A stretch of DNA of 64,000 bases from Mesodorylaimus sp. YZB2_4 (Eukaryota > Nematoda > Enoplea > Dorylaimida > Dorylaimidae): positions 1-64,000 of the forward strand of contig JASANH010000875.1 of NCBI GenBank assembly GCA_030248295.1. The letters are read 5' to 3'. The notes beneath the pieces were generated by a model. It was not told the DNA's origin and ran no database searches. It worked only from the letters and a program-made list of their open reading frames with translations. Positions 1 to 8,574 of the stretch are shown here, piece by piece (position 1 is the first letter of the stretch; the number at the start of each line of letters is the position of its first letter). A program made the position numbers and the translations under genes.

Positions 1-720
1 GCAAAAGAAAAGTTGCACTCTACCTCGAAGATTTTATGGTCAGACAGACCCGTATCCGTGAATTTGTAACCTCTCTAAGATGTTACCACGTTTTCAGACC
101 CATAAATCCTATCAATACGGCCCTGCGTTTTAGTGCTGTGGGCGAGATGAGAGAACTCCCTTCGTTTCGCATGATTGGCCCGAAAGACATCATGCAGTCT
201 GAATTTCGAAGAAAACTTGCGAAATTCTTTTAGTCCGACCTCAGGGTACACAGTGAGTTCGCTGCGATCCAACTCTTTGCACTCCACAAAATTGAAATCT
301 CCTAGACAGACGCATGCATCATGATATCTGAACCTTTGCAAAGTTGTCTCGAACAAATTATCAAAAAACACCCTCCTCTTATTTTCTTGAGCTGGAGCAT
401 AAAGGCCAATACACAGGAAAATCTTATTCTGATACTTTGCTGTCAGTACTACGGCTCGCCCTGATACACTTGTTATCCTAATGACGTCAGAAAATAAAGA
501 ACTCCTATTTACCAACAAACAGACCCCTGCACTGAACTCCTCCGAAAAAGAATGATAACTCCTGAATTTTCGCTCAAAAATATTATCAAAATACGCAGCC
601 TCCCTAGCACTTCGAAAATGGGTTTCTTGAACACATAGCAGATCATAATGTTTCAAAAATTCAAAGACTGCAAGAGTTTTTTGGGGCTTATCCCTCAATC
701 CTGCTGCGTTGTATGTTGAA
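1..720 (-). mobile_element. LINE retrotransposon fragment, AP-type endonuclease domain (broken)
   Basis: The minus strand encodes the endonuclease/exonuclease/phosphatase domain of a non-LTR retrotransposon, which nicks target DNA for target-primed reverse transcription. Visible motifs in order are a start resembling FSTYNAAGLRDK (about 720-680), LLCVQETHF (QET), LGDFNFV (GDFN) in the middle, RIDRIYGS and, near the window start, LSDHKIFEVE (the terminal SDH motif). An in-frame TAG at 75-77 lies between RIDRIYGS and SDHK, so this copy has at least one nonsense mutation. No start codon is evident before the domain and the element runs off the left edge. The style is that of L1/Tx1-like elements. 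The same family could have supplied the reverse transcriptase remnant at 37.4-40.6 kb, but the two pieces share no domain that would let me test this. Confidence 0.85.
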
Positions 721-1321
721 AATTTAATATTAGACCCTATTTTGTTCCTGGGGAGAGAGCGAAAAAGAAATGTCTATACTGAATACTGTTTCAGCCGGCA
801 CAAGCTTCTTTCGGCGCATCCCATCGTAGTGGAAAGGTTGTCCGTGCCAAAAAAGGAAAAACGAAAAGTGGTTTTTTGATTGATGATGAACGGAGAACCC
901 GGCCAGTCTGTATCAAAGAAAAACAAAATGCGTGAGCTGTTCATGGAGATACGGAAGGTCATCTCACCTTCTGCTTTTAATAAGGATTTCTCTCGGCAAA
1001 TCTCTGGCTTCCGCCACCGTGAGGCTGTAAACATCGACTGGAATAACCCAGGGCTTGGCTGATACGAAACTCTGAGGCTTGGTAGTTCTCATACCGTCAC
1101 AATATCTAGGCGATCTAGTCCTTAAATTAGAATATCGGGTCAGGCTAGATAATAAGGTTAGTTATAACATTGTATACCTGTCATCTCCTTCCAAATCAAC
1201 GTGATCAACGCGAATGCGGCATGGGGCTGTTCGCTCCGATTCAAACATGGTGCTGAGCGATTCCTGACGCCTAAAAAGCGAGATAACTGGGAGGTTGCTG
1301 AAAAATGAATACTGGAAGAAC
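721..1321. other. Intergenic, nothing recognised
   Basis: I see no convincing coding region, RNA gene or known repeat here. Short open frames on both strands lack codon bias and supporting splice sites. Confidence 0.4.
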
Positions 1322-2498
1322 TCACATTAAAATTGGGAATCCAGGTCCCGCAGAAGTCGGTGTCCTTAACAAGACTGGATTCGGACACTGTGGCGAAGAG
1401 CATCGCGATTCGAAGGACGAGGCGAAAACCTTCTTAAAGAATTTATAGAACCGTTCTTCTTCGCTTCCTGCAAGCGCTGCGGCATAGGTTAACGGCTCTC
1501 GTTGCACGTCGTACAGAATCGCTCCATCTCGCCGCTTTGGTTCTTCGGAACTTTCAACCTGAAAATTAACCTGTAGTTTCTGAGAATCTTCAGAATCTAC
1601 CTCGACATCCAGGAGACAAGGAGGCCCTCCGCCGCATATTGCCATTCGAGGTTCCGCCAGTCCTGGCCATTCCATCGCCATCGTTGCTGGAGCTAAAGAA
1701 TAAGAAATGAGCAGCAGAATTAATTACTTTTAATGAATAATACAGATATCAAATGAGTGCATATGGCAACAGAAAACCATATTTTCGCTGTCTTACCCTT
1801 ACACCTCCCCCATTTTGCATTCCGCTTCTTCCTCGTGCGTTTGCGCCGGGTTTTCAAAATGTCTCTTCCTTCAGACTGAGATGACAAGGATGCCTCACAC
1901 CCAGCCTGCAACTCTCCGTTTTCAGGCTTTTCAAGGCCAATTTCGTGACTCTTGATCGAGCCTGGACAAAAATTCAAATTTTAGAACGATGCAGATATCG
2001 TGGTCCGCGTTTGTTGGTGTCAACTTTATCAAGAACCAAACGCTAATTCAGTATCACGCAACTTACCTTCGCTTCGACGGTCCAGAAACGTTTTCTCAAG
2101 GAAGCGCCGATGCAGACGGCGCCGATTTCGACTCGCCGCTTTCGCTCTTTTTTGTTCTCGCTTTTGAATAATCGTGAGTGGTAGCACTACAGGAGACAAC
2201 GTGCTGACCATTCCTGGAATGTTTCCGATTTCAGCATCGATTGCATGATAGTACCGAGGCGAAGTGTTCGTGGTTTTGGTTTTAACGATCTTTGGCGGTG
2301 GATTTCGGAAATAAGCATTTTCTCTGAAGAACACAAAATGGGCCATTTACGATGCTAATGTAGCGATTTCGCGGCTTCTAAGGCCCTGCCTACATACGTA
2401 CCGAAAAATTAAACAAATAGGCCTACTTACGGTATCGATCCCCAGATAATTGACGAAGCGATAGAAAACCGACGATGATGACCTTTTAGACGACTCAT
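1322..2498 (-). CDS. Predicted four-exon gene, unrecognised basic protein (286 aa)
   Basis: I do not recognise this protein. Four exons assemble in one frame on the minus strand: 2498-2431, 2323-2067, 1961-1797 and 1692-1322. Donors are GTAAGT, GTAAGT and GTAAGA and every acceptor ends in AG, with phases 2, 1 and 1 agreeing. The start is an ATG (MSRLKGHHRR...). The protein is rich in Arg, Lys and Ser. It has a basic cluster in exon 2 (KREQKRAKAASRNRRR) and another in exon 3 (KTRRKRTRKKRNAK), both like nuclear localisation signals, followed by an acidic stretch in exon 4 (DVEVDSEDSQ). No signal peptide or membrane span is seen. A mostly disordered nuclear protein is an inference. The last exon could continue by splicing at AAG/GTTTTC near 1432, so the C-terminus is the least certain part. 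Confidence 0.55.
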
Positions 2499-3797
2499 TT
2501 TGGAAATATTGCAATGAAAAAGTCAAAAACTTGATGCAGTGCAAACTACAATTATTTGTAAAATATGACACTAAAACGTAATTTTAAGAAATCAATGGTT
2601 GATTCTCCCGAAGAAATTGACAGATGCCGCGGCTGCACGCAAGCATAATGCTATAAACGAGGTATATTTTGCTCCGAATTTCGACGCACAGCTGGGCCAG
2701 CGTTGCTTCCATTTTGCGCCGCGCAGCTGGCCCATCGAAGCCCACATTTTAGGACGCAGAACTGGGTTGTTTGTCCTGTGGTAAAACCGTTGCTATAGTA
2801 TGTGAGCACATATAGCCAAGGGTGAAAGTGCCAGATGAAGAGAGTTTTATTTTTCCACGACGTCGAAGTTTTCGGATTGACAAACAATAACTTTTACTAC
2901 CAGAAGGTTCCGCAAGAAATAGAGAAAATGCGTTCAGTCCCATCCACCCTTTAGTTCAAAGTCTGTTATATAACGGACGAAAATCCATTTGATTTCTCAG
3001 AAGTTCCCCTTAAAAAGGCTGTCAACAGTCCCCGTGTGCATTTCACGCCTGCCCCTGCAATATGAGGGAAAAAGACAAGTACCCGGAAGATGATGGGCTT
3101 ATGAGAAAACCTGTGATTTACGTATCTTTTTAGCAGGTGTCATTTTTGCATATTCTATTTGCAAAGAGTAGCTAGAAATACAACTCCGTCAACAAATCAA
3201 GAAAAGGCGGCGCAGACGGCGTGGTGTACGATATTCTAAGTCCCTTGACTCCAGGCATCTGGACCTCGCCCATACATGCTCCCGCGCTTGCTCATGTTGT
3301 TCAGCTAAGATTCAGGTCGAATAGGTAGTTTGTGATGGTGATCTCCAATTCAATCGTGAGACTGTTCACAATTTCGCAGATTGATCATGCTGCCGTCAAG
3401 TGAAATAGATTATGAGCGCACTCATAAAAAACCGGCTGTGGATGCAGCAGCAGGTCATGTGTAGGCTGAGCAACGGAAAAGGAATATTGAGCATATTGAA
3501 TTTTTAAACTGCATCTGATATTGTACTGTACTAATGTATTCAAAGGGCGAATGTCTAAAAAACGTCACAGTATTAAATTTCTTCGACTTCCGTAGTTATC
3601 CATAATTTTGGCGGGAGCTCTCAAAACACACTTTAATTCTCAGCTCGCCTTCCTTGGCGCTTCATCAAAACTCAGAAGAGGTACAGAGTACAGGGCCTTT
3701 GCTTGAAAAATTACATTCTACCCGCTAGGCGCGCTTTGCCACTGGTAAAGAAAAAACCCCCCAAGCGGATTTATAGTCGACAAAATTTCTACTCCTA
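2499..3797. other. Intergenic, nothing recognised
   Basis: No gene model with consistent frame and splice sites could be built here and no family repeat was recognised. Confidence 0.4.
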
Positions 3798-3858
3798 CCC
3801 CTGGGGTAGGTGTAATGGCCATATACTTAAGCGTATGCTATTACACCGACCCCAGGGG
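3798..3858. repeat. 61-bp near-perfect inverted repeat (hairpin)
   Basis: The segment begins CCCCTGGGGTAGGTGTAAT and ends ATTACACCGACCCCAGGGG. The 22-base arms pair with one mismatch and one G-T wobble around an AT-rich centre containing CTTAAG. It could be a tiny MITE or a foldable transposon end. It lies in non-coding DNA. Confidence 0.7.
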
Positions 3859-3883
3859 CGGGAGAGGAAACTCGCGACACAAA

Positions 3884-4153
3884 CCCCCCCCCCCCCCTAA
3901 CCACAACACCGGGGGGGCTGCAGCCCCATGCCGCCACGCCACATGCCATTCCGGGATGGCCCAGCTCTGGTCACTAAAATGACCGCGCAGCCGCCCCATC
4001 CGCGCGGCGATAAAGTGGTGCGCAGATGGCCCAGCTGAGCGCCCAAAATGGGAGCGCCGTATTCCTGGATGAACTCGCACCTACCTGAGCATCCTAAACG
4101 GTGCGAGCGGGACTCGCACTCGCACTCGCACCACTCGCACTCGCGCCGTTTAG
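3884..4153. repeat. Poly-C run and CTCGCA tandem repeat with flanking stem
   Basis: A run of 14 C lies at 3884-3897. At 4094-4153 the arms CTAAACGGTGCGAG and CTCGCGCCGTTTAG (complementary at 13 of 14 positions, the other a G-T wobble) flank tandem copies of CTCGCA. The whole could fold as a hairpin with a repetitive loop. No gene is seen here. Confidence 0.6.
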
Positions 4154-4649
4154 TGAGACCCCTGGTATACATGAGGAGTCAATATACATCAGCCTTTCCC
4201 AGGCGCTAGCAGCACACAGGCACCGGAACTGAGATGTCGGTCTTCTGTACGAAGAATGTGGTAAATATTTCTCCGTTCTTGTCTGATGCAAAACTAGTCT
4301 GATTAGATGAAAAAATCTCATGACTAAGCTTAAAATTTGGCTTATCTTTCTTGAAATGTGGCTTGCTTTCATTTTCTTTGATGTTGATTTCCTATCCAGC
4401 ATGCTTTGTGGAGGTCAAGTATCACAGATGATGGTCCAAGTTGAGGCTAAATTGCATTGGAAAAACTAGAGCTATCGAACCGTACCAAACCTATTAGCTA
4501 GAACCGAAAACGAAACCGAACCGATCCGGCCGTGATGCGGGGGAAATACGTAGCGATGCTGGCCTATGGCATCGAGCAGACGAATTGTGTCTCAATGGAG
4601 AGCGAAGGGGTTGTGATTCAGCAGTCAGACACAAACGCAAACATCAGCG

Positions 4650-4845
4650 TTGTAGAGGCTCGACTGGCAATCGATACTCTGCTCGGAGCCGGCAGTTGGG
4701 AGCGTCACCCGTCAGGGTGACGTTTCAGCCATGTACTAGGTCGGAGAACTTAGTAGGTTGCCCTCGGTTTTTGGCGTGGTGCAAAAGCTTCACCGGTCAC
4801 TCACTCCAGTAGTACGGACCCAGTCGTATTACAGCGTGCGCACGA
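4650..4845 (+). repeat. Interspersed repeat family 4 (hairpin family), copy a
   Basis: This segment matches the reverse complement of 11035-11225 over most of its length, sharing GTAGAGGCTCGACT, GTCAGGGTGA, TTTCAGCCATG and a CTCCAGTARTACGGAYC block. Its core at 4703-4722 is a hairpin, CGTCACCC-GTCA-GGGTGACG. Related copies are at 33.2, 35.2 and 40.8 kb. It lies just downstream of the 3' end of the VWA gene. The family is unnamed; it may be a SINE or a LINE 3' tail. Confidence 0.65.
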
Positions 4846-4895
4846 GGAAGAGATCAAACACACATTGCACAAAGACACACGACGATCGGGCCGTA

Positions 4896-6580
4896 TCAGC
4901 GCTTTTTCTGCTTCTTTTTTCCGGCAGAACTTGTTCCATCGACGCTCACTTCGATGTACTTGGGCTGTTGTCCGTTCGATTTCGATCCCGCTGCCTTAAC
5001 ATCCAAGTAGTGAGCCCCAGACACGGACGTTTTGTCCAAGTCCAGGTACTTGGGTTTCTGACCCTCGCCAGATTTGATCTCGACATATTGTGGCGGTTTT
5101 CGCTGCGGTTTCACATTCTCGTAGATGTTTGATTCACCGCCAGCCATCGACACCACATTGCTAGGGCTCTGTATCGACGTGGTCGACATATAAGCAGCTG
5201 AACCAGTGGATGGATTGCGGTATTGGGAGTCATAGCTGACACGGGGCGAGTAGTAGGCGGGAGGTCGAGTGTCAGTTGCCGAATAGTAGTCGGCTGTGGT
5301 CTGATCACCGCGAGCCGAGTAGTACGCAGAAGAGGGCCGAGCGCTGGTCGATCCGCTTTTGCTTTTGTTCTTGGTTTTTGTCATCGTTTTTTTCTTTGCT
5401 GCCATCAATTCAGCGCGTCGTTTGCGTTTCCGGCGCAAAACCACCACAATCAAGGTCAAAGTCAAGGCGACGAGGATCCCAGCCACGACCCCGATAGAGA
5501 TCCACGCGCCGATCGGGATCTCTTCGTCTTTCTTGTCAGGAGTCGCATCGACGATCAGGTGTTTTGTTGACTGAGTCGACTGACTGCGAGCGCCACATCG
5601 CTGGCACTTCTCGCACCATTCTGTTTTTGGCTCGCCGCAGAAGTTCTGGCACCCGTTGGAGTCTTTCATCCAGTGGGTCTCGCAACTGGATTTGCAGTCA
5701 TCAGCGTTGCAAATCGGTTCATTGATCGGCGGCTGGTTTTCGCAGCTGTCTGTCTCGTTCGCATTCCACCACTTGCCTGAGCAATCAGCCAGGTTCTCCT
5801 CGTAGTAGCAAACCTAACATGACCACATGAAAACATGAAACAAAGAAGCGAATATCATAAAATCAGAAGCAGTCTCACCATGAAGTAGTCGCACGGTTGA
5901 TTCCAGCCTTTTAGTACCTTCTTCACTTTTTTGAAGACGTCCCCGCTCAGTTCCGAGAAGTCCCGCAGATGGATGCGATGAGTTGGATCGTTGCCGACCA
6001 TCGCCAGCTGGTGTTGTTCGGCTGGAATGGCTGGCCCATTTTTACGTCCGTCGGGGCACATGTCCGCGCCGATGTAGATGATGAAGATTTCGACGCCCAA
6101 ATTCCTCAACTCCTTTGCTTCGATTTCGGTTTTAGCGGTTTGGTAACCATGACCGTCGTATGGGCAGCCGTCGGTGATCAGCAGCAGCACGTTTCGGCCG
6201 CCAGGTCTTTGCTCTTTGGCTTTCATTTCGTCGAAAACCCCCTTCAAAGCGAGGTACGTCGCCCTGACCCCAAGTCGCTCAATCTTTTCAATCCGTTCGA
6301 TGACTCTCTGAAAAGATTGTGGCTTGTGATCGAAAGTCTGTTCGAGTTTGAAAGTGCTCCCGAAGACGGCCAAAGCGAAACGCGTCGAATTTTCTCCAAA
6401 AGGAAAGACTTCGGGAAATTTTCGAACGAAGTTGACCATTTTTCGGAACTCATTGGTGCTTTTTGATATGTCAAGCAGAATGAGGATGTCCGCATCGATT
6501 TGCTCATTTTGCTCCGCCCTAGAAATCGGCATCGCGCACAGAAGCAGGATCAAACAGGCCAGTTTGCTCACGCGCTCCAT
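4896..6580 (-). CDS. Single-pass receptor with VWA domain and tandem YxxL/I/V cytoplasmic motifs
   Basis: Two exons, 6580-5879 and 5813-4896, are joined at a phase-0 GTGAGA...TTAG intron and give 539 residues. Residues 1-22 are a signal peptide. Residues about 30-220 form a von Willebrand A domain with a complete MIDAS: D37-I-S-K-S41, T108 and D137 in ITDG. VWA domains bind protein ligands through a divalent metal. A cysteine-rich stalk (about 230-310) precedes one membrane span (about 335-360) with a basic stop-transfer RRKRKRR. The cytoplasmic tail holds three YYS motifs, NIYENV and four spaced motifs: Y477-VEI, Y490-LDL, Y503-LDV and Y520-IEV. Such YxxI/L/V motifs are typical SH2-domain ligands once phosphorylated, so a tyrosine-kinase-linked adhesion or signalling receptor is inferred. 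A SINE lies about 95 bp upstream of the start codon. No orthologue was recognised by name. Confidence 0.85.
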
Positions 6581-6673
6581 GATCGACTTGTCTCAACGAA
6601 TCAGGACACAAACACTGAACCAAAAGTGCAAAGAAAGCCACAAACGTCCTGCTTTACGTTGCTTGGTAGTCAT

Positions 6674-6827
6674 CATGTTTTACCACATCACCAAACGCTT
6701 ATGCGCACTCGAGGGTGAAGGGACACATTTTACACGAAATGATTTACCGGCCCGCGAGTCGAACACTCGACCGTAACTGCGCACCCAGCGTGAGAGGCAG
6801 ACGCCTAACCCACCAGGCCACGAGGCC
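6674..6827 (-). repeat. tRNA-derived SINE family 1, copy a
   Basis: On the minus strand this reads GGCCTCGTGGCCTGGTGGGT (A-box-like), ...TAGGCGTCTGCCTCTCACGC..., GTGTTCGACTCGC (B-box-like), then a tail shared with other copies (AAATCATTTCGTGTAAAATG, CCCTCGAGTGCGCATAAGCG). The tRNA-like head and shared body define a SINE. Other copies or fragments are near 26.1, 32.9, 44.3, 52.4 and 60.8 kb. Confidence 0.85.
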
Positions 6828-7061
6828 GGTGGTAGTATCTAGTTGGTAGTTCACTTCTCCTACAAAAAACGCGTGCAGTACAGTTCTCTGTGCGACAGAG
6901 CCCCCTCCGCTCCGCTGGGTATCCCACGCCACGGCCAATATCTGCGTGGGCACTCTGTTCCCCAGAGAACAGTACAGTGCCCCCTCCTATTCTACAGCGA
7001 TGCGTCCTCGCTTCGCTTGGATGAATTTGAAGCCGAGTCGTTTGGCCGCTGATCGTGAGAC

Positions 7062-8305
7062 TTAAGGGCAGTCCACATTGCACCTCGGCTGCCGAGCCGG
7101 CCGAGCTGAGCCAGCCGCGAGCCGAGTCAGCCGAGCTTGTCAGCTGAGGTGTCGTCCACATTGCGACTATCAGCTGAGCCAGCTCAGCCCGCGGTCGGCG
7201 CAGCTTGGCTGGCTCGGATGGACTGTTCACATTCATCTCGGTCTGCGTCTCAGGAGCTTGGCCAGCTCGGCTGGGAAAGTTGAATTCAACTTTCCCAGCC
7301 GAGCCAGCCGAGCTTGGAACAATGGTTCTGGAGTTATCAACAGGAAAGTAGCCAAGTTCGATAAAAAATATGGATTAAGATGAATTATTGAATTATTGTG
7401 AGCTTACTATACGTTTTATCGGTTCTAGCGGCTATGAATCTCGAGAACTTCACGGTTTCAACCGGGGACTTTAGTAAACAAAGCGGATAGAGTCCGATGC
7501 GAGTCGGCATAATTCGTGTGCTAGGGGAACGGGTGGGACTGAGGTGTCAAATTTGGCATTTCAATCCAAAACAGGATTAGAGAAATGGTCTCGAGGAAGT
7601 CCGCTAGAAATAGTGAGATTCAAGATTTACAGAAGGCCTCCTCCATCGGCCAGGAGGCTAATTGAATTTAGAATCGAGAAACTACAGTAGAATTGCAATG
7701 CGTGTGTATGCATCGATGAGGGGTATTACTAAAAATGGCAGTAGTGGAACCGACTCTAGCAAAACTGTTTACCATGTAGTTCCATCACTGCTCCTTTTCA
7801 TTCTGAAACTGTCGACCTGATATCCCATGTGTATGCTGAGTAAAAAATACAGTATGTTCGTTCTTGAGTACACGTATGCGTGGTTGGGATGTCCGTGATG
7901 CTAAAGATAAGCTGATGCAGCACATTGTGCATAGGTACTGCTCTTCGTTCAGCAGACCAATAGCAGCCATATTTCAGTTTTATTCTTTTGATTTTTGTGA
8001 TGATACTTCTCTGCAGTATTCTTGCTTCTGGGGAAACTTTTTGCGAGCCGAGCAAACCGAGCTCCTCAGCCGAGCCCGCCGAAAAGCAGACAGAATGTTT
8101 GGAGCAGCGTCGCGGCTTCTAATGTGAACCAAAACACCCACAAACACGACCCAGCCGAGCTGAAGTGACCGCAAGCCGCAAACTGAGCCAGCCGCAAGCT
8201 GAGCCAACCGAGGCATGCAATGTGAACGCACGTCAGCTCAGCTGACAGCTCGGCTGGCTTAGCTCGGCAGCCGATCAGTCGAGGTGCACAGTGGACGCCG
8301 CTTAA
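7062..8305. mobile_element. Non-autonomous DNA transposon with inverted ends and TTAA flanks
   Basis: The left end (7066) GGGCAGTCCACATTGCACCT and the right end (8301, reverse complement) GCGGCGTCCACTGTGCACCT match at 20 of the first 26 positions. Both are flanked by TTAA (7062-7065 and 8302-8305), which looks like a target-site duplication. The outer 200-260 bp on each side consist of GC-rich variants of AGCCGAGC/CAGCTGAG in opposite orientations. The roughly 1.24-kb element encodes no transposase, so it would need a helper. TTAA duplication is typical of piggyBac-type elements, but the end does not start with CCC, so I leave the superfamily open. Confidence 0.75.
7265..7304. repeat. Perfect 40-bp palindrome inside the transposon
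   Basis: The left half GCTCGGCTGGGAAAGTTGAA is followed directly by its exact reverse complement, with EcoRI-like GAATTC at the centre. It lies about 200 bp from the left end of the element and marks the inner edge of its AGCCGAGC-rich zone. Confidence 0.9.
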
Positions 8306-8574
8306 AAATTTGTTCTTCAGCATTAGAGTAGGTGATAGCTAATCGTGAGTAACACTGTAAAGAGCGCGTATTGGTTTTGTCATCGGCTCTTACAGTGCCA
8401 GTCGTCTTCAAAACATGTACCACAAGTCAGGAGTACAACAAAATCATGGCCACATAAAAACTACGTTTTACCCATTTACATAATTTGCACACACACACTC
8501 ATAAATGAGCTTTCCAACACATAGGGGTAAAGTGGATACAGTAGGATCTCGAATCATCTTTACGCCGATTGAAA

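Noticed and set aside
4896-5570. Plus-strand open frames opposite the VWA receptor exons
   Set aside because: They are antisense shadows; the minus strand carries the signal peptide, VWA motifs and membrane span in one consistent gene model.
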